Shown here one piece after another: positions 25,608 to 34,281 of a stretch of 46,606 nucleotides of DNA. The notes under the pieces were generated by a model that saw nothing but the letters and a program-made list of their open reading frames with translations, did not search any database and was not told the DNA's origin. Made by a program: the position numbers and the translations under genes. The number at the start of each line of letters is the position of its first letter. The first letter of the stretch is position 1. Source of the DNA: Gammaproteobacteria bacterium (lineage in GTDB: Bacteria; Pseudomonadota; Gammaproteobacteria; Pseudomonadales; Cellvibrionaceae); the NCBI GenBank assembly GCA_021151835.1, contig JAGKWO010000051.1, forward strand, positions 1 to 46,606, given 5' to 3'.

Positions 25608-26689
25608 GCTCAAAACAATCATCGGGTGATGGCGTTACGCCTGATGACATTCTCAATAGTTATCTGGATGATTTGCTCGGCGGTGAAGATCCCCTGGGCG
25701 CTGCGCTTGGCGCAATCGACTCCCAGTTAACATCACTTGCTGCCAATGCGGGATCAGCAAGGGTAGTGCCATTGCCCACTAAAAAGATGATCGAAAAGCC
25801 GGTAGAGAAATTACCGCTCGCTAAATCTGCAAATTCGCATTCGCGTCCGGAAACACCAGCGGCGCCGCCAAAAGCATCGCCAAAACCGCGTTCACTCACG
25901 CAATCAAAATCTTCTTTTGCGGAACCTGAGATAGTTCAAACCCAGGAGCAAAAGTTAAAACTGGAAAAATTATTGCAGTCTGCGCGTACGCAATTACTGG
26001 TAGAAACGCCGGTGGTTGTACCCACGCAGGTAGAGACCAAAACCCGTTTTGTAGATAACCCGGATGAAATCCAGGAATGGGTGATCGAAACTACAATCGA
26101 AACCGCAGTCGAAACGACAGAAGTGACGATTGCGCCGGAAATAACACCCGCTACCGATATTGCGCTGGCAGATAATTTACAGCCCAAACACTTTCAACTT
26201 GAAGGTTTGGAATGGCTGGAAAATGGTCGTCCCCAATGGGCGCAATCGCGTTTTGATGTGTTGCTGTTTCAGGTTGCCGGATTAATGCTGGCGGTGCCGC
26301 TTATTTCCCTCGGGCAAATCCAGCCACTGACGGATGAATTGACGCCGTTATTCGGCCAGGCTGATTGGTTTATGGGATTACAGCCCACACCCGCCGGGAA
26401 GATCCGCACGGTTAACACCGCAAAATTTGTGATGCCAGAGCGCTATGATGATTCTTTTGTGGAAACTGCCAAATATGTCGTTTCCATTAACGGTGTGCCC
26501 TGGGGGCTCGCCGTTGATTCTGTCAACCAACCGATTACGCTCCAACCTGACGATGTGAAATGGCGTGGTGACCGCAGCAAGCGTCCCTGGCTTGCCGGTA
26601 CCGTAAAAGAACACATGTGCGCGTTGCTGGATATTCCGCGGATCGGCCAAATGTTGATCGAAGCGGACAAAAACTTTATTCCGGCGTGA
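25604..26689 (+). CDS. parP: CheW-domain protein ParP-like
   Basis: 361 residues. A disordered, Pro/Thr/Glu-rich first half (about 1-205) is followed by a CheW-like domain (FDVLLFQVAGLMLAVPLISLGQIQPL to GTVKEHMCALLDIPRIGQML, about 220-350). In vibrios ParP binds ParC and the CheA localisation domain to hold arrays at the pole. The N-terminus has an acidic motif, DDILNSYLDDLLGGED (residues 14-29), conserved in position in relatives and possibly a docking peptide. The GTG start overlaps the parC stop (GTGA). Function is inferred from domain and synteny. Confidence 0.85.
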   Translation: MSSKQSSGDGVTPDDILNSYLDDLLGGEDPLGAALGAIDSQLTSLAANAGSARVVPLPTKKMIEKPVEKLPLAKSANSHSRPETPAAPPKASPKPRSLTQSKSSFAEPEIVQTQEQKLKLEKLLQSARTQLLVETPVVVPTQVETKTRFVDNPDEIQEWVIETTIETAVETTEVTIAPEITPATDIALADNLQPKHFQLEGLEWLENGRPQWAQSRFDVLLFQVAGLMLAVPLISLGQIQPLTDELTPLFGQADWFMGLQPTPAGKIRTVNTAKFVMPERYDDSFVETAKYVVSINGVPWGLAVDSVNQPITLQPDDVKWRGDRSKRPWLAGTVKEHMCALLDIPRIGQMLIEADKNFIPA

Positions 26690-26801
26690 AGTGTTTAATT
26701 AGCACTTCTGCAAAAGTGGCATAGGAAAAGTCCTCGGCTATAGTTATAGCGACATTTATCGATTTGCCGCCCGCAGCAGGTGGCTCCAGAGGAATATGAC
26801 G

Positions 26802-27287
26802 ATGGCAACTGATGTAGCAAAAAACAAGAGTACGGATGATCCGGTATTGCAGTGGGTGACATTTCGCCTGGATGGGGAGACCTATGGCATCAACGTAATG
26901 CAGGTTCAGGAAGTGCTCCGTTATTCGGAAATTGCGCCGGTGCCGGGCGCGCCATCCTATGTGCTGGGAATTATCAATTTGCGCGGCAATGTCGTGACCG
27001 TTATTGATACCCGTCACCGTTTTAATTTATCCAGTGGCGAAATTACCGATAATACCCGTATAGTGATCATCGAAACGGATCGCCATGTGATTGGCATATT
27101 GGTGGACAGCGTTGCTGAAGTGGTTTATCTGCGCCAGTCAGAAATTGAAATGGCGCCCAACGTTGGTAACGAAGAAAGCGCGAAATTTATCCAGGGCGTG
27201 TGCCATAAAAATAATGAACTACTGATCCTTATCGATTTGAATAAGCTGCTGACCAGCGAAGAATGGTCAGAGCTGGAAGATGTATAA
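26802..27287 (+). CDS. cheW: Chemotaxis coupling protein CheW
   Basis: A 161-residue CheW that links chemoreceptors to CheA. Conserved features are QWVTFRLDGETYGINVMQVQEVLRY, VPGAPSYVLGIINLRGNVVTVIDTRHRF, and GILVDSVAEVVYL near the C-terminus. An ATG lies 6 nt upstream, but AGAGGA at 26788-26793 is ideally spaced (8 nt) for ATG 26802. A 112-nt gap separates it from parP, in which I found no strong promoter. Confidence 0.95.
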   Translation: MATDVAKNKSTDDPVLQWVTFRLDGETYGINVMQVQEVLRYSEIAPVPGAPSYVLGIINLRGNVVTVIDTRHRFNLSSGEITDNTRIVIIETDRHVIGILVDSVAEVVYLRQSEIEMAPNVGNEESAKFIQGVCHKNNELLILIDLNKLLTSEEWSELEDV

Positions 27288-27341
27288 CCGCTAATTACGT
27301 GCAATTATTTTTACGGATACGAAGAGCACCGGAATAACCCG

Positions 27342-27728
27342 ATGACATTGTTGGAAATTGGTTTACTTGTTTGTTTAACGATTAGCGCGATTGCCCTGGC
27401 GGTCGCGCTTTTTACTTTTAAACGTCTGCGTCAGCAAGCGCTGGATACTGAAAAATTAATCCAGCGGTTAACACGCGAAGTGGCTGCATCCAGCAGTGGC
27501 TCGGTAGGAATGGGGCAGCGTTTGCTGGCGATGGAAAAACGCCTGCAAGCATCCGGCGATAAAAAGCCGGAGAAAATCGATTACTACAATGATGACGAAT
27601 TCCAGCCTTATTCCCAGGCGGCGCAAATGTTTAAGATGGGAATGGATGCGGAAGAAGTAGCGCGACGTTGCGGTTTGTCGCGCGCAGAAGCTTCCTTGCT
27701 GGAGATGATGCAAAAATCCAGTCGATAA
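27342..27728 (+). CDS. DUF2802 membrane-anchored protein
   Basis: A 128-residue protein with one N-terminal transmembrane helix (about 3-25), a coiled-coil-like stretch (LRQQALDTEKLIQRLTREV) and a C-terminal helix-turn-helix-like region (AAQMFKMGMDAEEVARRCGLSRAEASLLEMM). This is the DUF2802 pattern found after cheW in many polar-flagellated gammaproteobacteria. Its biochemical role is not known to me. The consistent position suggests a part in array or motility function. It ends the cluster, followed by a strong bidirectional terminator. Confidence 0.85.
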   Translation: MTLLEIGLLVCLTISAIALAVALFTFKRLRQQALDTEKLIQRLTREVAASSSGSVGMGQRLLAMEKRLQASGDKKPEKIDYYNDDEFQPYSQAAQMFKMGMDAEEVARRCGLSRAEASLLEMMQKSSR

Positions 27729-27742
27729 TTACTGTGGGTAAA

Positions 27743-27786
27743 AGCCAATAAAAAAGGAGATCATTTGATCTCCTTTTTTATTGGCT
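27743..27786. terminator. Bidirectional terminator between DUF2802 gene and yciK
   Basis: A perfect 21-bp inverted repeat with a 2-nt loop: AGCCAATAAAAAAGGAGATCA against its exact complement. The A-run before GGAGATC on one side and the T-run after GATCTCC on the other make it a terminator in both directions, as needed between convergent genes. Confidence 0.93.
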
Positions 27787-27800
27787 GCGTTTATCGCTGA

Positions 27801-28553
27801 TCAATAATGGAATGATTCACCGCTCACACCCAGCGAATCATCACTTAATAAATAAACATAGGACGGCATTAATTTATCCGGTGTTTTTACCGTTGCCGGA
27901 TCTTCAGCGGGATACGCAGCAGCGCGCATCGCCGTGCGAGTTGCGCCGGGGTTAATGCTGTTGGCGCGAATACGCGTTGCGCCTTCCAATTCATCATGAA
28001 GTGTTTGCATAAAATTTTCGGCAGCAGCTTTGGATGCCGCATAGGCGCCCCAGAATGCACGGCCTTTAAACGCAACGCTGGAGCTCGTGAACAGAATGCT
28101 GGCATTATCCGCACGTTCGAGCAGTGGCAATAATGCTTGGGTTAACATGAAAGGTGCGTTGACGTTAATTTGCATGCAGCGCAGCCAGGCGTTAACGGAA
28201 TAATTGGAGATGGGTGTGCGCTCGCCCAAATCGGCGGCGTTAAATAAAATGCCGTCTAATTTACCGAAGGTATCTTCAAGCGCATTACACATATCGTCAT
28301 AATCTTTTTCCTGCGCGCTTTCAAAATTGATTGGGTATATCGCTGGTTGGGGATAACCCTCTGCTTCAATTTCGTCATACACCTGCTCAAGTTTGCTCAT
28401 GGTACGACCGGATAAGATCACGGTAGCACCGCAAGCAGCAAACGTCTTTGCCGCAATTTTACCGATACCGTCACCGGCGCCGGTAACCAGAATAATTTTA
28501 TCGGCGAGCGAATCGGGATGGATTACATAATCTTGTGGGATTTGAATCGTCAT
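27801..28553 (-). CDS. yciK: SDR-family oxidoreductase YciK
   Basis: A 250-residue short-chain dehydrogenase with the NAD(P)-binding motif TGAGDGIGK (about 24-32), the NAAD-type motif (FNAADLG) and the catalytic Tyr-x3-Lys in GAYAASKAA. Several gammaproteobacteria carry this gene as yciK, of uncertain substrate. The frame is open further upstream, but ATG at 28553 has GGAAA close before it and gives MTIQIP, the usual start. It lies 10 nt after mupP in the operon mtaD-ubiG-mupP-yciK, the order known in Pseudomonas. Confidence 0.92.
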   Translation of the reverse strand: MTIQIPQDYVIHPDSLADKIILVTGAGDGIGKIAAKTFAACGATVILSGRTMSKLEQVYDEIEAEGYPQPAIYPINFESAQEKDYDDMCNALEDTFGKLDGILFNAADLGERTPISNYSVNAWLRCMQINVNAPFMLTQALLPLLERADNASILFTSSSVAFKGRAFWGAYAASKAAAENFMQTLHDELEGATRIRANSINPGATRTAMRAAAYPAEDPATVKTPDKLMPSYVYLLSDDSLGVSGESFHY

Positions 28554-28563
28554 GGTTTTCCTG

Positions 28564-29232
28564 TCACAAATATTTTTCAATAATCGGCCAGATTTCATCG
28601 GCGTGATTTACGTAATAATCGGCATTCCAACTGGCGGGATCTTCGCTTTCATCCACATAACCATAAGTTGCCGCGATCGTGATACTGCCTGCACCTTTAC
28701 CGCAATCAATATCGCGTTTGTGATCGCCGATATAAATAATTTCCTGCGGGCTGCAATTGAGTTGTTTCCCCGCCAGGAATAACGATTCCGGATCGGGTTT
28801 GCTGCGCGATACGTGGTCCGGGCAAATAACACTCAGCGGAGCAGGGTGGATATTCAACGCGGCCATTAACGGCAATGTGTAAGTCGCCGGTTTATTCGTG
28901 GCGATGCCCCACAAAATATTGTTGTCAGCCAGTTTATCCAGCAGCGCGGAAATGCCTGGAAAAGGTTTGGTGTATACCGCAATGTGCGCTAAATACAATT
29001 CCAGTAAACGTTGGCGTAATGGTTCAAATTGTTCGTTATTTTCTTCAATGCCAAACGCCAGTTTAATCAGCGCTTTGGAGCCGTTGGAAACGCCGGCACG
29101 AATCGTTTCCGCTGGCAATGTCGGCCGGTTCTGCTCGACCAGTAATTGGTTTACGACAACGATGAAATCCGGTGCGGTATCCAGCAGGGTTCCATCGAGG
29201 TCAAACATCACTGCGCGTATCGGTTTTGCCAT
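28564..29232 (-). CDS. mupP: HAD-family phosphatase, N-acetylmuramate 6-phosphate phosphatase MupP type
   Basis: A 222-residue HAD hydrolase. Catalytic Asp11 and Asp13 lie in VMFDLDGTLLDTA, motif II is IATNKP, and the Lys/Asp motifs are SKPDPESLFLA and IYIGDHKRDID. It belongs to the Gph-like group. In Pseudomonas, the gene in this exact position next to ubiG acts as MupP in the AnmK-MupP-MurU peptidoglycan recycling route, bypassing MurA. Phosphoglycolate phosphatase activity cannot be excluded from sequence alone. The start overlaps the ubiG stop by one base. Confidence 0.85.
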   Translation of the reverse strand: MAKPIRAVMFDLDGTLLDTAPDFIVVVNQLLVEQNRPTLPAETIRAGVSNGSKALIKLAFGIEENNEQFEPLRQRLLELYLAHIAVYTKPFPGISALLDKLADNNILWGIATNKPATYTLPLMAALNIHPAPLSVICPDHVSRSKPDPESLFLAGKQLNCSPQEIIYIGDHKRDIDCGKGAGSITIAATYGYVDESEDPASWNADYYVNHADEIWPIIEKYL

Positions 29233-29936
29233 TATTCAACAACCTTTTTAGCGTGGATCAAATAATTGACACTCACATCGTTGGCATCGAGCTTGTAGTG
29301 TTTGGTGAGCGGGTTGTAAGTCATACCGGTAATTTCTTGCAGTTCCAATCCCGCAGCGCGCAACCATTGGGCTAATTCAGAAGGACGAATAAATTTGCTG
29401 TATTCGTGCGTGCCTTTGGGTAAGAGTTTTAAAATATATTCAGCACCGAGAATGGCGAACGCATAGGCTTTGGGGTTGCGATTGATGGTGGAAAAATACA
29501 CATCGCCACCGTCCTTCACCAATTGTGCGCAGGCTTTTACTACAGACGATGGATCAGGAACGTGCTCCAGCATTTCCATGCAGGTTACTACATCAAATGC
29601 ACCGGGCATTTGTGCGGCTTTATCTTCAGCGGTTATTTGCTCGTAAGTGAGTGCGACGCCGGTTTCCAGTGCATGCAAGCGCGCCACTGACAGCGGCGCT
29701 TCGCCCATATCGATGCCGGTAACCTCTGCACCGCGCAGTGCGAGTGATTCGGCCAGGATGCCACCGCCGCATCCCACATCGATTAATTTTTTTTGTGCGA
29801 CCGGTGAGCGTTGATCGATAAAATTGGCGCGCAACGGGTTAATGTCATGCAGTGGTTTGAATTCACTGTTTTTGTCCCACCAGCGGCTGGCGAGTGCTTC
29901 AAATTTTGCTATTTCGGCGGTATCGACATTGGCCAT
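29232..29936 (-). CDS. ubiG: Ubiquinone biosynthesis O-methyltransferase UbiG
   Basis: A 234-residue SAM-dependent methyltransferase for both O-methylation steps of ubiquinone. The N-terminal FEALASRWWDKNSEFKPLHDINPLR is diagnostic for UbiG. The SAM-binding glycine motif DVGCGGGILAE is at about 53-63, and CMEMLEHVPDP and VYFSTINRNPKAYAFAI follow. An extended frame exists, but the ATG at 29936 gives the family N-terminus. It is the second gene of the minus-strand operon. Confidence 0.96.
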   Translation of the reverse strand: MANVDTAEIAKFEALASRWWDKNSEFKPLHDINPLRANFIDQRSPVAQKKLIDVGCGGGILAESLALRGAEVTGIDMGEAPLSVARLHALETGVALTYEQITAEDKAAQMPGAFDVVTCMEMLEHVPDPSSVVKACAQLVKDGGDVYFSTINRNPKAYAFAILGAEYILKLLPKGTHEYSKFIRPSELAQWLRAAGLELQEITGMTYNPLTKHYKLDANDVSVNYLIHAKKVVE

Positions 29937-29956
29937 AATCTGTATCTCTGTTGAAT

Positions 29957-31285
29957 TTAATGGGTGGCAATTTGTTTCCGCCACCAATTGGCTTTGCCTA
30001 AAATTTCGCGCTCATTCAGCGTTTGTAATTCGCGATTTTTGAGCAAACATTTTCCTTCTACCCAGACATGGGTTACCGCTTGCCCTGAATGGGTGTAAAC
30101 GAGTTGCGATGCGGGATTGTAAACCGGTTGCATCGCGAGTTCGCCCAAATCGATGGCGGTAATATCAGCCGCTTTGCCAATTTCCAGGCTGCCGATATAT
30201 TCCTCCAGGCCGAGCGCTTTGGCTCCATTAAGGGTGGCCATCCGCAACGCAGTATGGGCGCCCAGCGCTGTGGCATCCCCGGCAACGGCTTTGGCGAGCA
30301 GCGCAGCGGTTTTAACTTCGCTGAATAAATCCAGATCGTTATTGCTGGCGGCGCCATCGGTGCCTATCGCAACATTGACGCCCGCTTTTATCAGGCGATC
30401 AACCGGGCAAAATCCGCTCGCCAGTTTTAAATTGGATTCCGGGCAATGGATAACATGCGCACCGCTAGTCTGGAGCAGATGTATATCGCTGTCATCAATT
30501 TGGGTCATGTGTACGGTTTGTGTAAGCGGTGAGAGTAAACCCAGATCCATCAGGCGCTGGCTGGGTCTGCAACCGTATTGCTTGATGGAGTCGCTAACTT
30601 CCTGTGCCGTTTCATGCAGGTGAATATGGATGGGCATATCCATTTCATGGGCTAATACGGCGATCTTTTGCAAGGGTGCATTGGATACGGTGTAAGGTGC
30701 ATGCGGGCCAAATGCGATATTGATTAAATGATTGCCGCGAAATGTATCGTGCAGGCTTAATCCCTTGCTCAGGTATTCGTCCGGACCCAGGCCCCAGGCG
30801 GTCGGAAAATCCAGGATCGGGAAGGCCAATTGGCAGCGAATACTGGCATCCAGACAGGCTTGTGCTGCTTGCTCGGGGTAAAAATACATATCGGCAAAAC
30901 AGGTGGTACCGGTCTTGATCATTTCGGCGATGGCCAGGTCAGTGCCGTCGCGCACAAAATCCTCGCTTACCCAGCGGCCTTCGGCGGGCCAGATGTGATC
31001 GTTGAGCCAGGTGTGCAGTGGATGATCATCGGCATAACCGCGCAGCAAGCTCATCGCCGCGTGGCCGTGGGCATTTACTAATCCGGGGATCACCGCGTGG
31101 CTGCCCAGGCTAATGATTTCGCGCGCGTGGTAGCGCTGCTCGGCCCCTTCGGCGGGAATGATCGCCAGTATTTTCCCCTGATGGATTGCCAGGGCACAAT
31201 TTTCCAGTATCCGGTTTTCGGGAATTACCGGGATTATCCAGCGCGCTTTTATCAGTAAATCAATATCAGGCAGGGTAGTAGACAT
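29957..31285 (-). CDS. mtaD: Metal-dependent deaminase of the TRZ/ATZ family, 5'-methylthioadenosine/SAH deaminase
   Basis: A 442-residue amidohydrolase. Metal ligands are His-Gly-His in PGLVNAHGHAAMSLLRG, His in IHIHLHETAQEVSD, His in QTVHMTQID, and Asp in AIGTDGAASNNDLDLFSEV. The orthologous position in Pseudomonas (beside ubiG, upstream of gyrA) holds an enzyme shown to deaminate methylthioadenosine, a by-product of polyamine and homoserine lactone synthesis. Substrate specificity here is inferred. It is the first gene of the minus-strand operon, divergent from gyrA. Confidence 0.87.
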   Translation of the reverse strand: MSTTLPDIDLLIKARWIIPVIPENRILENCALAIHQGKILAIIPAEGAEQRYHAREIISLGSHAVIPGLVNAHGHAAMSLLRGYADDHPLHTWLNDHIWPAEGRWVSEDFVRDGTDLAIAEMIKTGTTCFADMYFYPEQAAQACLDASIRCQLAFPILDFPTAWGLGPDEYLSKGLSLHDTFRGNHLINIAFGPHAPYTVSNAPLQKIAVLAHEMDMPIHIHLHETAQEVSDSIKQYGCRPSQRLMDLGLLSPLTQTVHMTQIDDSDIHLLQTSGAHVIHCPESNLKLASGFCPVDRLIKAGVNVAIGTDGAASNNDLDLFSEVKTAALLAKAVAGDATALGAHTALRMATLNGAKALGLEEYIGSLEIGKAADITAIDLGELAMQPVYNPASQLVYTHSGQAVTHVWVEGKCLLKNRELQTLNEREILGKANWWRKQIATH

Positions 31286-31622
31286 AATGAGCAGTCAGGA
31301 TGAAAAGCAGGGGCGGACAGTATACTGGAATGACAGGCTTCGGCCATGCCCGATTTGGGTATTTCACGGATTGTGATTTTGATGATGAGAATTGATTCCC
31401 TATCTGCATAACCACCGGATTTTATGGTACCATCGCGCCCCTGAATTGTGCCTCAGACGCATTTTTAGCCAACCCGCTACTAGGGTAGCTGTTTTTGCCT
31501 CTAACCGATTTATGCGCAGTTACGGCGCTTTTTGCGCAATAGCTGCCAATCGATACCGCCAATTTTAACTAACCAACATAAGACTAGCCGAAGCCTTAAT
31601 AAAAAAGGAAAGCTGTATTCCC
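31286..31622. other. Divergent intergenic region, mtaD / gyrA
   Basis: A 337-nt noncoding gap that must carry promoters in both directions. I cannot assign -35/-10 hexamers with confidence. A small hairpin (GCTAC-TAGG-GTAGC, 31476-31489) followed by TGTTTTT lies in the gyrA leader and could be a weak terminator or attenuator. A GC-rich repeat (GCGC...GCGC) lies near 31514-31540. No small gene or RNA is evident. AAGGAAAG lies about 10 nt before the gyrA ATG. Confidence 0.55.
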
Positions 31623-34262
31623 ATGGTCGAATTCGCCAAAGAAATATCACCGGTCAGTATTGAAGACGAACTCAAGCAGTCCTACCTCGATTACGCCATG
31701 AGCGTTATCGTTGGCCGCGCCTTGCCCGATGTGCGTGATGGCTTGAAACCTGTGCACCGTCGTGTGTTGTTCGCGATGAGCGAACTGAACAACGATTGGA
31801 ACAAGCCTTACAAAAAATCTGCCCGTGTGGTGGGTGACGTAATCGGTAAATACCATCCCCACGGCGATTCGGCGGTGTACGACACTATCGTTCGTATGGC
31901 CCAGCCATTCTCGTTACGTTACATGCTGGTAGATGGTCAAGGTAACTTCGGTTCGATTGACGGCGATAACGCGGCAGCCATGCGTTATACCGAAATCCGT
32001 ATGGCCAAGATCGCCCACGATTTGCTGGCCGATCTGGATAAAGAAACTGTCGATTTCGTGCCTAACTATGACGGCACCGAACAAATCCCGGCAGTTTTGC
32101 CAACCCGTATCCCCAATTTATTGATCAATGGTTCTTCTGGTATCGCCGTCGGTATGGCGACCAATATTCCACCGCACAACCTGAAAGAAGTCGTGCAGGG
32201 TTGTTTGGCGGTGGTCGATAACCCGGACGTTACTATTGATGAGTTGATGGAATTTATTCCAGGCCCCGATTTCCCAACAGGCGCAATCATCAACGGCCGC
32301 GCAGGTATTGTTGAAGCTTATCGCACCGGTCGCGGTCGCGTGGTGATGCGTGCAAAAGCGGAAATTGAACGCGATGATAAGTCCGGCCGCGAAACCATTA
32401 TCGTCACTGAAATTCCATATCAGGTTAACAAAGCCCGGTTGATTGAGCGCATTGCCGAGCTGGTTAAAGAAAAGAAAATTGAAGGCATTAGCGAGTTGCG
32501 CGATGAGTCTGACAAAGACGGTATGCGCATCGTTATTGAAGTTAAGAAAACCGAATCCGGCGATGTACTGCTGAACAACTTGTTTGCACAGACGCAATTG
32601 CAAACAACTTTTGGCGTAAACATCGTTGCGCTGGATGATGGCCAACCAAAAATTCTGAATCTGAAAGAGTTGCTGGTTGCTTTTATCAAGCACCGCCGTG
32701 AAGTAGTTACCCGCCGTACCGTTTATTTGCTGCGCAAGGCACGTGAGCGCGGCCATATCCTGGAAGGTTGGGCGGTGGCAATTTCCAGCATTGATGAAGT
32801 GATTGATTTGATCAAACGCTCATCGTCGCCCGCCGAAGCAAAAGAAGGTTTGATTGCGCGCGGTTGGGATGCAAGCGCCATGACTCCATTTGTGGCGCGC
32901 GCTGGAAAAGATGCTTGCCGCCCTGAAGATTTGGGACCTGAGTTTGGAATCCGCGATGGCAAATATTATTTGTCCGCTGAACAAGCCCAGGCAATTCTGG
33001 ATTTGCGTTTGCATCGCCTCACCGGGATGGAGCACGACAAAATCCTGGCCGAGTACGAAGAGAAGTTGGCGCAAATCGCCGAGTTCCTCGAAATCCTGGG
33101 CAATGCAGTGCGCTTGATGGAAGTTATCCGCGAAGAATTAACGCAAGTTATCGCTGACTATGGCGATGCGCGGCGCACAGAAATTATTGCTTCTACGCTC
33201 GATTTAACCACTGAAGATTTAATCAACGAAGAAGATCGTGTAGTGACGATTTCCCACGGTGGTTATGCGAAGAGCCAACCACTGGCTGACTATCAAGCCC
33301 AGCGTCGCGGTGGCATGGGTAAATCGGCAACCGCAGTGAAAGACGAAGATTATGTTCAGCATCTGTTGATCGCCAGCACCCACGACACTGTTTTGTTATT
33401 CACCAACGCTGGTAAGGTTTACTGGTTGAAGGTTTACATGATTCCGGTAGCGGGGCGCCAGGCACGCGGTCGCCCGGTTGTGAACTTATTGCCGCTGGAA
33501 GAGGGCGAACATATCACCTCGATTTTGCCGGTTAAATCCTACGACGATGATCATTTTATTTTCATGGCCACCGCCAACGGTACCGTGAAGAAAACAGCCT
33601 TGACACAATTTGCGCGTCCGCGCAGCGTTGGTCTGCGCGCGATTGAATTGGATGAAGGCGATACACTGGTCGGCACGGCAATTACCAACGGTGCATCGGA
33701 TGTAATCCTGTTCTCCAGTTCCGGTAAAGCGGCGCGTTTCCGTGAATCACAAGTTCGTGCAATGGGCCGTACTTCGCGCGGTGTTCGCGGTATCCGTTTG
33801 GCCGAAGGCCAGCGCGTCGTGAGCATGGTAATTCCATTAGCGGGCGGCCAGGTGCTGACCGTGAGTGAAAATGGTTACGGCAAGCGCACTGAAGTCGGCG
33901 AGTTCCCGGCAAAGGGGCGCGGTTCACAAGGCGTCATCGGCATGCAAACGACTGAACGCAATGGTCAGTTAGTAGGTGCGGTACAAGTATTTGATGGCGA
34001 AGAAATCATGCTGATTTCTGATCAGGGCACCATGGTTCGCACCCGTGTTGATGAAGTATCAGTGCTTAGCCGTAATACCCAGGGTGTGCGTTTGATCAAG
34101 CTGAAAGATGGCGAGCGCATGCAAGGTCTGGAGCGTATCGAAGAAAGTGCAGATGAAAATGCCAAGCGTGAATTGGCAAATGCCGAAGGCGGCGACGTTG
34201 AAGAGTTGCCAGATGATGTAGCCGCAGAAGATTCTGCTGGCGATGACTCTTCAGACGAGTAA
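31623..34262 (+). CDS. gyrA: DNA gyrase subunit A
   Basis: An 879-residue type IIA topoisomerase subunit that with GyrB introduces negative supercoils. The winged-helix core has KPVHRRVLFAM and the catalytic Tyr122 in AAAMRYTEIRM. The quinolone-resistance region reads HPHGDSAVYD with Ser83 and Asp87, the susceptible residues. The C-terminal pinwheel has the GyrA box QRRGGMGK and six repeat blades such as YGKRTEVGEFPAKGRGSQGV. The protein ends with a very acidic tail (about 845-879), as in other gammaproteobacteria. It is followed closely by pheA (19 nt), with no serC between. Confidence 0.98.
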   Translation: MVEFAKEISPVSIEDELKQSYLDYAMSVIVGRALPDVRDGLKPVHRRVLFAMSELNNDWNKPYKKSARVVGDVIGKYHPHGDSAVYDTIVRMAQPFSLRYMLVDGQGNFGSIDGDNAAAMRYTEIRMAKIAHDLLADLDKETVDFVPNYDGTEQIPAVLPTRIPNLLINGSSGIAVGMATNIPPHNLKEVVQGCLAVVDNPDVTIDELMEFIPGPDFPTGAIINGRAGIVEAYRTGRGRVVMRAKAEIERDDKSGRETIIVTEIPYQVNKARLIERIAELVKEKKIEGISELRDESDKDGMRIVIEVKKTESGDVLLNNLFAQTQLQTTFGVNIVALDDGQPKILNLKELLVAFIKHRREVVTRRTVYLLRKARERGHILEGWAVAISSIDEVIDLIKRSSSPAEAKEGLIARGWDASAMTPFVARAGKDACRPEDLGPEFGIRDGKYYLSAEQAQAILDLRLHRLTGMEHDKILAEYEEKLAQIAEFLEILGNAVRLMEVIREELTQVIADYGDARRTEIIASTLDLTTEDLINEEDRVVTISHGGYAKSQPLADYQAQRRGGMGKSATAVKDEDYVQHLLIASTHDTVLLFTNAGKVYWLKVYMIPVAGRQARGRPVVNLLPLEEGEHITSILPVKSYDDDHFIFMATANGTVKKTALTQFARPRSVGLRAIELDEGDTLVGTAITNGASDVILFSSSGKAARFRESQVRAMGRTSRGVRGIRLAEGQRVVSMVIPLAGGQVLTVSENGYGKRTEVGEFPAKGRGSQGVIGMQTTERNGQLVGAVQVFDGEEIMLISDQGTMVRTRVDEVSVLSRNTQGVRLIKLKDGERMQGLERIEESADENAKRELANAEGGDVEELPDDVAAEDSAGDDSSDE

Positions 34263-34281
34263 TCAAGCGAGGCGATTATTC

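Noticed and set aside
26727..26750. Sigma-54 site upstream of cheW (TGGCAT)
   Set aside because: The -24 half is present, but there is no GC at the -12 position with correct spacing.
31866..31893. Quinolone-resistance mutation in gyrA
   Set aside because: Residues 83 and 87 are Ser and Asp, the normal susceptible forms.
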